The position numbers and the translations under genes were made by a program. This document shows positions 1 to 8,439 of a stretch of 64,000 nt of DNA, piece after piece; positions within the stretch are counted from its first letter, which is position 1; each line of letters begins with the position of its first letter. The notes beneath the pieces were generated by a model. The model had not been told where the DNA came from and searched no databases. It worked only from the letters and a program-made list of their open reading frames with translations. This DNA comes from ASV31 sp965229765 (GTDB lineage Bacteria > Pseudomonadota > Alphaproteobacteria > Rhodobacterales > Rhodobacteraceae), in NCBI GenBank assembly GCA_965229765.1, contig CBDDJT010000003.1, positions 310,001-374,000 of the forward strand, given 5' to 3'.

Positions 1-813
1 GCGGGTAAGCACGTGAAATGCCCGCGTCGGCGACAGGTCGATGTCGAAGGGCTTTACCAGCTGTCCCGCATCAACATGATGTTGCCAGAACGGGAAGATG
101 CCCAGCGCCGCCCCCTGCCCGTCAAGTGTCGCCTGAAGCACCACGTTCGAGTCGATGATCGTTGCGTGGTCCTTCAGCAGCACCTCGGGACAGTCGGCGA
201 TGCGCAGCCACTCCAGCCACTCGCCCCGGTCGTGCTGGTGGATGATCGGGACCCGCGCAAGGTCCGCGGGGGTGTCCAGCGGCCCCAGCCGGTCGGCCAG
301 CGCCGGACTGAGCACCGGCGCATAGACGATCCGCAACAGCGGAAAGGCATCAAGCCCCGACCAGTCGCCGACGCCCCAGTCCACCGCGATATCGGCGGGC
401 ATCATGCTGCCGTCGGTGATCCGGGGGGAATGCCGCAGTTCTACGGCGATATCGGGCAGATCGGCGCGGAACCGGTCCAGCCGCGGGATCATCCAGCGCG
501 CGCCGAAGCTTGGCCCCACGGCCAGCGACACGTGCCGTCGCCGCGTGGTAGAGTGGCGCTCTACCTCGGTGCGGATATCCTCCAGCGACCGCGACAGAAC
601 CTTGGCCAGTGACCGCCCGGCGTCCGTCAGCACCACCGCGCGGGTCTTGCGCACGAACAGCTGACAGCCAAGGTCACGCTCCAGCCGGCGGATCTGATTG
701 CTGACCGTGGTCGCGCTGACGCAAAGCTCGTCGGCGGCGTCCTTGAAACTCAGCCGACGGGCCGCGGCCTCGAACGTGCGCAGCGCGTTCAGGTGAAGAT
801 TGCGCAGATGCAT
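1..813 (-). CDS. LysR-family transcriptional regulator (3' end cut by window)
   Basis: The gene starts at ATG 813 and runs off the left edge, so 271 codons are visible. The N-terminus is a winged helix-turn-helix (residues about 5-65) with the typical LysR wording LRTFEAAARRLSFKDAADE and a recognition segment SATTVSNQIRRLE. The rest matches a LysR substrate-binding domain of the GcvA-like type (DIAVDWGVGDWSG, then PLLRIVYAPVLSP). It is transcribed divergently from the MttB-family gene at 923, with 109 bases between the starts, so it probably controls that operon and binds in this gap. The inducer cannot be told from the sequence. A start further upstream would have no LysR-like residues. Confidence 0.9.
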   Translation of the reverse strand, partial: MHLRNLHLNALRTFEAAARRLSFKDAADELCVSATTVSNQIRRLERDLGCQLFVRKTRAVVLTDAGRSLAKVLSRSLEDIRTEVERHSTTRRRHVSLAVGPSFGARWMIPRLDRFRADLPDIAVELRHSPRITDGSMMPADIAVDWGVGDWSGLDAFPLLRIVYAPVLSPALADRLGPLDTPADLARVPIIHQHDRGEWLEWLRIADCPEVLLKDHATIIDSNVVLQATLDGQGAALGIFPFWQHHVDAGQLVKPFDIDLSPTRAFHVLTR

Positions 814-922
814 CGTACCGTGGCGTCCATGGATGAAGAGAAGTTGCACCATATTCGTCCGACAAGTCACTTGTCCGCAAGCGCCAACCTGTCAGCATCG
901 GCGCGCGGCAAGGCAGGGCAAC

Positions 923-2458
923 ATGACGATCACCCGCAAAGTCACAGGACGGACCGACCGGCGACGGGGGGCGCAGCGCGCCGCGCGGCCCGCATCACCC
1001 CTGATGGAAACGCGGGGCGGCCGGCTTTCCGTGCTGTCCCGGGACGATTGCGCGCGCATCCACGAGGCGTCGCTTGCGCTGCTGGCCGATCTTGGTCTGA
1101 CCGAGGCGCCGCCCGTTGTCGTCGAACTGGTGTGCGCTGCCGGGGGCCGTGTCGAAGACGGACGCCTGATCTTTCCGCCCGGCCTTTGCGACTCTGCGCT
1201 GGCGGGGCTGCGCCGCGACGTGACGCTGGCCGCGCGCGACCCGGCGCGCGACCTGTCGCTTGCCACCGGCGCGGTTCACCTGGGGTCCGGAGGGGCGGCG
1301 CCGCTGGTGCTCGATATGGGCACGGGGCGCTTCCGCCCCTCTACGCTGGCCGATCTTTATGATGCCGCGCGGCTGGTCGACCGGCTGGCGCATGTGCAGT
1401 TCTTCTCGCGCTCGCTGGTGGCGCGCGACGTGGAAGATCCGCGCGCGCTGGACATCAACACCTGCTACGCGGCGCTTGCGGGCACGTCCAAGCACGTGAT
1501 GGTCAGCGCCGCACACCCCGACCACGTGGACGATATCGCCGCGATGTGCCACGCGGTGGCAGGCGGGCCAGAAGCCTTTGCCGCACGCCCCTTCCTGTCG
1601 CTCAACATCAACCATGTCGCGCCACCGATGCGCTTTGCCTCCGAGGCGGCAGAGGTGCTGGTGGCCGCCGCCCGCGCGGGCATTCCCTGCATGGTCAACA
1701 CGTTCGGCCAGCTTGGCGCGTCCAGCCCCGTGACCGTCGCGGGCTGCGTCGCCCAGACCAACGCAGAGACGCTGGCCGGGCTGGTGGTGGCGTGGCTTGC
1801 GAACCCGGACACGCCCGCGATCCACGGCGCGCGCCCGATGGTGACCGACCTGCGGTCGGGCGCGATGGCAGGCGGCAGCGGGGAGCAGTCGCTTCTGACG
1901 GCGGCTGCGGTGCAGATGGCGCGGTACTACGGGTTGCCATCGTCCACCATCGCCGGCGCCACGGACAGCAAGACGGCGGATGCGCAGGCGGGTTATGAAA
2001 AGGCGCTTTCGGTCGTGATGGCGGCGCAGTCGGGCGCCAATCTCATCACCCAGGCGGCGGGGATGCAGGCCGGGCTTATGGGCGCCTCGTTCGAGGCCTA
2101 CGTGATCGACAACGACATCCTTGGCGCGGTGCTGCGCAGCCTTGCCCCCATCGACACCGGCCCCGAGGCGCTGTCGCCAGAAATGATCGCCCAGACCGTC
2201 CGGGCAGAGGGGCACTTTCTCGGCCACCCGCAAACCTATGGGCGCATGACCTCGGATTTCCTTTATCCTGATCTTGCCGACCGACGCCCAATCGGGGAAT
2301 GGGAGGCGGCGGGCGCGCCCGACATCCGCGACGCCGCGCGGGTGCGGGCACGGGACATCCTGGCCACACACTTTCCCGCGCACATTCCGGCCGAGATCGA
2401 CGCGGCCTTGCGGGCACGCTTCGACATCCGGCTGCCGCTCGAAAGGATGGCGCGATGA
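923..2458 (+). CDS. MttB-family (trimethylamine methyltransferase-like) methyltransferase, non-pyrrolysine
   Basis: A 511-residue protein of the MttB/COG5598 family. Relatives transfer a methyl group from quaternary amines such as trimethylamine or glycine betaine, classically to a corrinoid protein. Family wording is visible in LDMGTGRFRPSTLADLYDAA, VMVSAAHPDHVDDIAAMCH, SLNINHVAPPMRF and GSGEQSLLTAAAVQMARYYG. The frame has no in-frame TAG, so it is not a pyrrolysine enzyme, and the substrate is more likely a betaine-like compound than trimethylamine. The open frame extends to 800, but ATG 923, preceded by a GGCAGGGC ribosome site, gives the plausible N-terminus. It overlaps the next gene by ATGA. 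No corrinoid-protein partner or activating enzyme lies nearby. The family is clear; the substrate is unknown. Confidence 0.85.
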   Translation: MTITRKVTGRTDRRRGAQRAARPASPLMETRGGRLSVLSRDDCARIHEASLALLADLGLTEAPPVVVELVCAAGGRVEDGRLIFPPGLCDSALAGLRRDVTLAARDPARDLSLATGAVHLGSGGAAPLVLDMGTGRFRPSTLADLYDAARLVDRLAHVQFFSRSLVARDVEDPRALDINTCYAALAGTSKHVMVSAAHPDHVDDIAAMCHAVAGGPEAFAARPFLSLNINHVAPPMRFASEAAEVLVAAARAGIPCMVNTFGQLGASSPVTVAGCVAQTNAETLAGLVVAWLANPDTPAIHGARPMVTDLRSGAMAGGSGEQSLLTAAAVQMARYYGLPSSTIAGATDSKTADAQAGYEKALSVVMAAQSGANLITQAAGMQAGLMGASFEAYVIDNDILGAVLRSLAPIDTGPEALSPEMIAQTVRAEGHFLGHPQTYGRMTSDFLYPDLADRRPIGEWEAAGAPDIRDAARVRARDILATHFPAHIPAEIDAALRARFDIRLPLERMAR

Positions 2459-3378
2459 AGATAGCAATCCACGGAACGGGCGCGATGGGGTCTGTCTATG
2501 CCGCGCTGTTCGCCGAGGCGGGACACGAGGTCTGGGCGGTGGACCCGTGGCAGGACCACGTGGCCGCGATCAACGCCCAAGGCCTGCGGCTGGAGGGCGC
2601 AAGCGGCGACCGAACCGTCAGCGGCATCCGGGCGACGACCGATATTGCCGAGGCAGGCGCCTGCGACCTGATCGTGATCGCCGCCAAGGCTGCGGGCGTG
2701 GGGCCCGCCGCGCGCGCCATCGCGCCGGTGCTTACGCCGGACACGCTGGTCCTGACGATCCAGAACGGCCTTGGCGCGGCAGAGCGCATTGCCGCACACA
2801 TGCCCGTCAACAACGTACTGCTGGGTGTCGCGGACGGCTTCGGCGCGGCGCTGAAGGGACCGGGCCACGCCCATCACGCCGCCATGAAGCTGATCCGCAT
2901 CGGTGAGATCGGCGGCGGGCGGATGGACCGGGCCGAAGGGCTGGCGGAAAGCTGGCGCAACGCGGGCTTCGAGGCGCGCGCCTTCGACGACATCCAGCAG
3001 CTGATCTGGGAAAAATTCCTGTGCAACGTGACCTTCAGCGCCCCTTGTACCGTCTTTGGCGCAACGGTCGGCGAACTGATGGACCACCCCGAGCGCTGGG
3101 CCATCGCGCTGGCCGCCATGCAGGAGGCGTATGCGCTGGCGCGGGTGCTGAACGTGAACCTCTCGTTCGACGACCCGGTGGCCTATGTCACGGCTTTCGG
3201 TGCGCGGATGCCAGACGCGCGGCCCTCGATGCTGCTCGACCATATGGCAGGGCGCCGGTCGGAACTTGACGCGATCAACGGCGCGGTGCCACCGCTGGGC
3301 CGGGCGCATGGCATCGCCACACCCACCAATGACGTGCTGGCCGCCGTCCTGCGCCAGCGAGAGGAGTCGTTCTCATGA
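2455..3378 (+). CDS. ketopantoate reductase-like (ApbA/PanE family) oxidoreductase
   Basis: A 307-residue protein. It opens with a Rossmann dinucleotide-binding motif (IHGTGAMGSVYAALFAEAGH, GxGxxG at about residues 7-12) and continues with DLIVIAAKA and LTIQNGLGAAE, both characteristic of the ApbA/PanE family. The C-terminal helical domain carries the family-type EKFLCNVTFSAPC and DARPSMLLDH...RSELDAINGA segments. True 2-dehydropantoate 2-reductases reduce ketopantoate with NADPH. Its place as second gene of a translationally coupled catabolic operon (ATGA overlaps on both sides) suggests it reduces or oxidises another 2-oxo/2-hydroxy acid, as many paralogues of this family probably do. The pantothenate role is therefore not asserted. 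Confidence 0.85.
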   Translation: MKIAIHGTGAMGSVYAALFAEAGHEVWAVDPWQDHVAAINAQGLRLEGASGDRTVSGIRATTDIAEAGACDLIVIAAKAAGVGPAARAIAPVLTPDTLVLTIQNGLGAAERIAAHMPVNNVLLGVADGFGAALKGPGHAHHAAMKLIRIGEIGGGRMDRAEGLAESWRNAGFEARAFDDIQQLIWEKFLCNVTFSAPCTVFGATVGELMDHPERWAIALAAMQEAYALARVLNVNLSFDDPVAYVTAFGARMPDARPSMLLDHMAGRRSELDAINGAVPPLGRAHGIATPTNDVLAAVLRQREESFS

Positions 3379-4217
3379 AGCTGGCGAGTTTCATCGCGGA
3401 TGGACGGGCGACCTACGGCACCGTCACCGGCGACACCGTCATCCCCGTGACGGATGCGTTCGCCGCCCGGCACCCCGACCTGCGCGCGGCCCTTGCCGCC
3501 GGCGCGCAGGGCGCGCTGGACCTGGGCCCGGCCCTGCCGCTTGACGCCGTGACGGTCCTGCCGCCGATCCCCGCGCCCTCCAAGATCGTCTGCGTGGGCC
3601 TCAACTATCGCAAGCCCTACCCGGTCGAGGGCGTCGCCCCGCCCGATCCCGCGAACATCGTCCTCTTCGGCAAGGAACGGCAATGCATCGTCGCCCACGG
3701 CGCGGCGCTGGAGATCCCGCCCGGCGACGCCGCCGAGAGTTTCGACTACGAGGCCGAGATCGCCGTGGTGATCGGCCGCGAAGGCCGCTGCATCGCCCCC
3801 GAAAACGCGCTGGACCACGTGGCGGGCTATACCTGCTTCAACGACGGGTCGGTGCGCGACTGGCAGCGCCACAGCGTCCATGCCGGCAAGAACTTCGAGC
3901 GTTCGGGCTCCTGCGGGCCATGGATCACCACGGCCGACGAGGTGCCGGACTGGTCCGCCCTGCGCCTGACGGCGCGGCTGAACGCAGAGGTCGTGCAGGA
4001 TGCGCTGGCCGCCGAGATGATCTTCGGCCTGCCCGAGCAGATCGCCTATGTCTCGCACCTGATGACGCTGTATCCCGGCGACATCATCGCCACCGGCTCG
4101 CCCGACGGCACCGGCGGCAGCCGCACGCCGAAACGCTTCCTGCGCGCGGGCGATACCGTCGAGGTGACGGTGTCGGGCGTCGGCACGCTGGTCAACCGCG
4201 TTGACGGGCGTGCCTGA
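3375..4217 (+). CDS. fumarylacetoacetate hydrolase (FAH)-family protein
   Basis: A 280-residue protein of the FAH superfamily, which hydrolyses or decarboxylates C-C bonds in acylpyruvates or isomerises oxo-acids with a divalent metal. The hallmark KIVCVGLNYRKPY is at residues 70-82. The metal ligands are seen as E126 and E128 in FDYEAEIAVVIG and D157 in CFNDGSVRD. The C-terminal half carries YPGDIIATGSPDGTG (substrate loop) and RFLRAGDTVEVTVSGVG. It is coupled to the preceding gene by ATGA and overlaps the next one by a few bases. Its operon neighbours suggest it acts on an oxo-acid produced by the dehydrogenases. The exact reaction cannot be assigned. Confidence 0.88.
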   Translation: MKLASFIADGRATYGTVTGDTVIPVTDAFAARHPDLRAALAAGAQGALDLGPALPLDAVTVLPPIPAPSKIVCVGLNYRKPYPVEGVAPPDPANIVLFGKERQCIVAHGAALEIPPGDAAESFDYEAEIAVVIGREGRCIAPENALDHVAGYTCFNDGSVRDWQRHSVHAGKNFERSGSCGPWITTADEVPDWSALRLTARLNAEVVQDALAAEMIFGLPEQIAYVSHLMTLYPGDIIATGSPDGTGGSRTPKRFLRAGDTVEVTVSGVGTLVNRVDGRA

Positions 4218-5256
4218 CGCAATCAGCTCGAAACTCGACGCGCCCGACCGCGTGCCGGTCGCCGTCACGATGGCGAGGGACACGGCCATCGCCGTGTTCA
4301 CGGCCTGTGGTTGCCCCGGCCACGAAGCCGCCGAGATCGCCGACCACCTGATAGAGGCCGACCTGTCGGGCGTCGAATCCCACGGCATCGTCCGCGTGCT
4401 GCAATACGCCCGTGAATACGCCTCTGGCCTGCTGACGCCGGGCACGACGCCCGACATCACGCGCGAGGCGCCCAACCGCACCCGGATCGAGGCACACGGC
4501 GGCATCGGCATCCCCGCCATGCGCATGGCCGTGGACCAGGCGGCCCTGGACGCGCGGGCCGGGGGGCTGGCGCTGGCGACGCTGACCGGCGCGGGCCACA
4601 CCGGGCGGCTGGGCGCCTTTGCCGAGGCGGCGGCGCTTGCGGGCTGCATGACCATCGCGCTTGGCGGCGGCGACCGGCGGCGCTGGCGGATGGTGGCGCC
4701 CTATGGCGGGCGTCAGGCGCTTTTGCCGACGAACCCCTGGTGCATCGGCATCCCCGGCGGCGACCGGGGGCCGGTGGTGCTCGATGCCGCCACCTCGATG
4801 CTGGCGGGGGGCTGGATCTATGCCGCGCGGGCGGCGGGGCTGTCGCTTCCAGCGGGCGCCGTGATCGACCGCAATGGCGCCCCCACCACCGACCCAGAAG
4901 ACTGGTTCGCGGGCGGCGCGATCCTGCCCAAGGGCGGCGCGCTGGGCTATGGCCTTGCGCTGGTCGCCGAACTGGTGGGCGAGGCGATGCTGGGCCCGGT
5001 GGAGCGCGGCGAGATCAACTGGATGGTGCTGGCCGTCGACTGCACCCGCCACCGCGCCCCCGACGCCATGCAGGCCGCCGCCGAGGAGATCCTGGCAGAG
5101 ATCCGCGCCTGTCCGCCCCTGCCGGGAACTGCGCGCGTCGAAGTGCCGGGCGAGCGCGAACGGGCGCGCGCGGCGGGCCGCGCCACCCTGCACCTGCCCC
5201 GGCCGATCTGGGAGGCGATCGTCGCGCTGGCCACCTCAGGCGAAGGGCAGAGCTGA
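4210..5256 (+). CDS. Ldh2-family malate/L-lactate/ureidoglycolate dehydrogenase-like oxidoreductase
   Basis: A 348-residue protein if GTG 4210 is the start; an in-frame TTG at 4201 would add three residues. It belongs to the Ldh2/MDH2 family, NAD(P)-dependent 2-hydroxyacid or cyclic-imine reductases that do not use a classic Rossmann fold. Diagnostic segments are ADLSGVESHGIVRVLQYA, the active-site region TGAGHTGRLGAFAEAA, RQALLPTNPWCIGIPGG and LPKGGALGYGLALVAEL. It is the last gene of the plus-strand operon and meets the opposing DmdA-like gene in a 21-nt overlap of the 3' ends. Family members act on malate, sulfolactate, ureidoglycolate or piperideine carboxylate; which applies here is unknown. 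Confidence 0.85.
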   Translation: MPDAISSKLDAPDRVPVAVTMARDTAIAVFTACGCPGHEAAEIADHLIEADLSGVESHGIVRVLQYAREYASGLLTPGTTPDITREAPNRTRIEAHGGIGIPAMRMAVDQAALDARAGGLALATLTGAGHTGRLGAFAEAAALAGCMTIALGGGDRRRWRMVAPYGGRQALLPTNPWCIGIPGGDRGPVVLDAATSMLAGGWIYAARAAGLSLPAGAVIDRNGAPTTDPEDWFAGGAILPKGGALGYGLALVAELVGEAMLGPVERGEINWMVLAVDCTRHRAPDAMQAAAEEILAEIRACPPLPGTARVEVPGERERARAAGRATLHLPRPIWEAIVALATSGEGQS

Positions 5257-6345
5257 CACCTCGCCTTCGCGCCGCATCCCGTCCGCGCTGTCCACCGTCA
5301 CGGGCTGGCCCGCATCCCAGTAATCCCGGTCGATCAGCGACAGCCCCAAGTTGCGCTTCAGCCGGGGCGACCACGCGGCGGATGTCACCTGACCCACCTG
5401 CCGGCCGTCCGCCCGTACGGGCCAGGGCGCGGCGCAGGCCGGGCATGGCCCGCCGTCGAACAGCACCCCCCGGATCTCGCGCGCGACACCCTCGGCCGCG
5501 ATCCGGTCCAGCGCGGCGCGGCCCAGGTACTCCGCCGCCCCGGGCACGCAGAACCGGCCCAGCCCCATTTCCAGCGGCGTCGTCTCTCGCGTCATCTCGT
5601 TGCCGTAGCTCAGCAAACCGCCCTCGATCCGCTCGATCAGGTTGGGGCAGCCCGGCGCGATGTCGTATGCCTGCCCCGCCTCCCACACCGCGTCCCAGAG
5701 CGCGCCGCCCAGATGCCCGCCCGCAAGGTAGATCTCGAACCCGCCCTGCCGGGAATAGCCCGACCGCGCGATCAGCTGGCGCGTGCCCTCGAACCCGATC
5801 CAGCCGAACTTGAAGAACCCGATCCCGCGCACGTGATCCCCGAACAGTCCTGCAAGCAGCGCCTCGGCCTTCGGGCCCTGCACCGCGAGCGGCGAGACGT
5901 CGGGCTCGGACACCTCGACCGCCAGCCGCGCGCCCAGCGCCAGCCCCTTTGCATAGAGCAACAGGTCGCTGTCGGCGATCGACAGCCAGAACCTGTCCTC
6001 GGCCAGCTTCAAGAGCACGGGGTCGTTTATCATCCCGGCGCGTTCGTCGGTCACGGGCACGTAAAGGCAATCGCCCACCCGCGCGCGCGAGATGTCGCGC
6101 GGGGTCATCCACTGCACCAGCCGCGCCGCGTCGGGCCCCGCGATCTCGACCTGCCGCTGGCAGGCCACGTCCCAGATCTGGACGTGGTCGCGCAGGTGCC
6201 AGTAATCCTCTTCCACGCTGCGGGCATAGGCCTTGGGCAAGAGCATGTGGTTCACCACCGAAAAGCCGCGCACGCCCGCGGCCTCGGCCCGGTCTGTATA
6301 GGGCGTGCGCCGCAGCCGGCGCGAGAAGTTCAGGCCATCGGCCAT
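5236..6345 (-). CDS. DmdA-like / GcvT-family tetrahydrofolate-dependent demethylase
   Basis: A 369-residue protein of the GcvT aminomethyltransferase superfamily. It reads very like dimethylsulfoniopropionate demethylase DmdA: SRRLRRTPYTDRAEAAGV at the N-terminus, then NHMLLPKAYA, HLRDHVQIWDVACQRQVEI, PDVSPLAVQGPKA, ARSGYSRQGGFEIYLAGG, CPNLIERIEGGLLSYGNEMT. DmdA moves a methyl group from DMSP to tetrahydrofolate in the cytoplasm. Paralogues with other methylated substrates share these motifs, so DMSP demethylase is possible but not proven. It is the last gene of a four-enzyme minus-strand operon, two bases after the transthyretin-like gene. A DMSP gene cluster (dmdB/C/D) is not present here. 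Confidence 0.78.
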   Translation of the reverse strand: MADGLNFSRRLRRTPYTDRAEAAGVRGFSVVNHMLLPKAYARSVEEDYWHLRDHVQIWDVACQRQVEIAGPDAARLVQWMTPRDISRARVGDCLYVPVTDERAGMINDPVLLKLAEDRFWLSIADSDLLLYAKGLALGARLAVEVSEPDVSPLAVQGPKAEALLAGLFGDHVRGIGFFKFGWIGFEGTRQLIARSGYSRQGGFEIYLAGGHLGGALWDAVWEAGQAYDIAPGCPNLIERIEGGLLSYGNEMTRETTPLEMGLGRFCVPGAAEYLGRAALDRIAAEGVAREIRGVLFDGGPCPACAAPWPVRADGRQVGQVTSAAWSPRLKRNLGLSLIDRDYWDAGQPVTVDSADGMRREGEVSALPFA

Positions 6346-6347
6346 GG

Positions 6348-6701
6348 TCAGCGTTCCGGGACAGAGGCCCAGCAGGAATACCCGTTGGGCGACAGGATCA
6401 GCGGCATGTGATAGCGCGCGTCGGGGTCGGGCATGGCAAAGCGCAGCACCACCTCGTCGATCAGCCGGTCATGGGCGATGCCGCGCGCGCGCCAGTAGGC
6501 CCCGGTGGCAAAGGTGATCTCGTAGCGGTCGGCGGGGTCGGCGCCCGACAGGTCCACCGCCTGCGCCAGCCGCCCGCCCGCGTCCATCCCGGCGGCGAAC
6601 ACCTCGGCACCCGTGGTCAGGTTCACCAGCCGCACCGCAATGCCGCCCGCATGGGTGCCATCGGTGCCGTCCAGCGTATGGGAAGAGACCGTGGCCGTCA
6701 T
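6348..6701 (-). CDS. transthyretin-like / hydroxyisourate hydrolase-like protein with altered C-terminus
   Basis: A 117-residue protein of the transthyretin-like family. The fold markers are TATVSSHTLDGTDGTHAGG at the N-terminus and YHMPLILSPNGYS near the end. True 5-hydroxyisourate hydrolases end with a strongly conserved YRGS motif; here the corresponding end is CWASVPER, so an active-site signature is lost or changed. The His near the N-terminus (SSHTLD) is kept. It overlaps the thiamine-diphosphate enzyme gene by ATGA and precedes the DmdA-like gene by two bases, and no other urate-pathway gene is nearby. It is probably a hydrolase with a different lactone or amide substrate, or a non-catalytic partner. 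That function is inferred. Confidence 0.75.
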   Translation of the reverse strand: MTATVSSHTLDGTDGTHAGGIAVRLVNLTTGAEVFAAGMDAGGRLAQAVDLSGADPADRYEITFATGAYWRARGIAHDRLIDEVVLRFAMPDPDARYHMPLILSPNGYSCWASVPER

Positions 6702-8428
6702 TCGATCGACGCCTTTTCACGCTTGTCCGATGTTGCCGCCACGATCGGAGAGATCACGCCCCGGCACTTGACGTTGACGCAGGCGACCTTGCCGCTGGCC
6801 ATGGCGCGGGACAAGGCCGGGCCCAGCTCCGCGCGGGTCGTCACAAGCTCGCCATGCCCGCCCATGCCCTCGATCATCGAATGAAAGGGGATGTCGCGGA
6901 AATCGGTGGCGAAATGCCTTCCGCTGGCGAAAAGCCGCTCCTGCTGCTGGCTGATGCAGTCGAGCCCGCCGTTGTTGTCGATCACCACCGTGATCGGCAG
7001 ACCTTCCTGAAACGCCGCCTCGATCGACAGGCCGCCCGACAGGAAGGCCCCGTCTCCGGACACCACCACCACGTTGCGGTCAGGGTTCAGCGCCTTGGCC
7101 GAGATGCCGAAGCTGACGCCGACGCCCAGAAGCGAATAGTTCCCCGGATGCAGGATGCCGCCCAGCCGCCGCCCGCGCCAGCCGGCCATGTTCACCGCGA
7201 TCTCGTTCCAGAAATGCGTGTTGCCGCCGTCAAAGACCAGCCAGTCGCCGTCGCCCATCGCACCAAGCACGTCGAGCCCCAGTTGCAGCGGGTGCATCTT
7301 GCCGCCCGCGGCCTCGTCGCGCGCGGTCTCGGCGGCGATATGGACCTCCCAGTCTTCGACCCAGGCCGCGCGGCGTTCGCGCTGCAGCTCGAACCAGGGC
7401 GCCCAGGTCCGCCCGATCCCCGCCAGCGCGTCGAGAAACGCGCCGGGATCGGACAAGAGCACCTCGTCGGCGGCATAGTTCAGGTCCAGTTCCTCGGCGC
7501 TGCCGTTGACACAGATGAGCCGCGTGGCACGCGGAAAGAACGGCGGGTTGCCGAAATTCATCTGGTTGTCCAGCCGCCCGCCCACCATCACCACCACGTC
7601 GGCCTCCTGAAAGGCGGCGCGCGAGGGGTGATACTGGTGCACGTCGGCAAGACCCATGTAGGCCTCGGCATGGTCGCCCAGAAGCTTGCGGTGATAGGGC
7701 ACGTTGAAGACCGGTATGCTCAGGCGGCGGCCCATCGCTTCCAGCCGGTCCTCGGCCCCCGACCACCAGACGCCGTGGCCGCCGATCACCACCGGGCGCT
7801 CGGCCGCGCGGATCAGCCCCAGCACGCGTTCCAGCGCGGCAGGTTCCGGCCATGCGCGCGGCACGGGCCGCGCGGCGCGGCTCCACGGCCGCTCCTGCAA
7901 GCCCGCGTCGGCATCGAACGAGGCGAACATGATGTCCACCGGCACGCTCAGGTGCACGGGGCCGGGATAGCCCGTGGTCGCAGCCTGCCACGCGCGGTCG
8001 ACGAATTCGCGGATGCGGGTGCCGTCGGTGACCTCGACGGAATATTTCACCAGCGGCGCGGCGATGGCGACGTCATCGATCTCCTTGAAGCCGCCCGCCC
8101 CCTTGCGCTTCAGCGTGGACGACCCGGTGACGAAGATCACCGGCGCGCGTTCGCCCCCGGCCTCCAGCATCGCGGGCACGGCGTTGGCGAAACCCTCGGG
8201 CCCCACGAGGCAGATCGCAGGGGTGCGGGCGATCCGCGTGTGGCCGTCGGCCAGATGGCCCGCCACCTGCTCGTGCGGGCAGTTCACCACCGGCATCTGG
8301 CATTCCATGAAGCCTTCGAGCGCGGGGTTGCAGAAGCCGCCCGCAAGGGTGAACACATGCTCCGCCCCCTTTTCCTTGAGCGCGCGGGCCAGAAGGGCGC
8401 CGCCTCGGATGCGTTCGGGGTCTGGCAT
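6698..8428 (-). CDS. thiamine-diphosphate-dependent enzyme (acetolactate synthase/benzoylformate decarboxylase-like)
   Basis: A 576-residue three-domain ThDP enzyme. The N-terminal PYR domain holds the catalytic Glu, E53, in NCPHEQVAGHLADGHTR. The middle domain has AERPVVIGGHGVWWSG. The C-terminal PP domain carries the ThDP/Mg motif VVVSGDGAFLSGG ... ITVVIDNN (GDG to NN spacing as usual). The family decarboxylates or ligates 2-oxo acids. It directly follows a 2-hydroxyacid oxidase gene with an 11-base gap, so oxidation of a 2-hydroxyacid followed by decarboxylation or lyase chemistry is a sensible reading. The substrate is unknown. It is not a housekeeping ilvB: no small subunit follows. Confidence 0.87.
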   Translation of the reverse strand: MPDPERIRGGALLARALKEKGAEHVFTLAGGFCNPALEGFMECQMPVVNCPHEQVAGHLADGHTRIARTPAICLVGPEGFANAVPAMLEAGGERAPVIFVTGSSTLKRKGAGGFKEIDDVAIAAPLVKYSVEVTDGTRIREFVDRAWQAATTGYPGPVHLSVPVDIMFASFDADAGLQERPWSRAARPVPRAWPEPAALERVLGLIRAAERPVVIGGHGVWWSGAEDRLEAMGRRLSIPVFNVPYHRKLLGDHAEAYMGLADVHQYHPSRAAFQEADVVVMVGGRLDNQMNFGNPPFFPRATRLICVNGSAEELDLNYAADEVLLSDPGAFLDALAGIGRTWAPWFELQRERRAAWVEDWEVHIAAETARDEAAGGKMHPLQLGLDVLGAMGDGDWLVFDGGNTHFWNEIAVNMAGWRGRRLGGILHPGNYSLLGVGVSFGISAKALNPDRNVVVVSGDGAFLSGGLSIEAAFQEGLPITVVIDNNGGLDCISQQQERLFASGRHFATDFRDIPFHSMIEGMGGHGELVTTRAELGPALSRAMASGKVACVNVKCRGVISPIVAATSDKREKASIE

Positions 8429-8439
8429 GGGGTCCTCCC

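Noticed and set aside
923..2458. Pyrrolysine-containing trimethylamine methyltransferase
   Set aside because: There is no in-frame TAG within the gene, so it belongs to the non-pyrrolysine MttB group.
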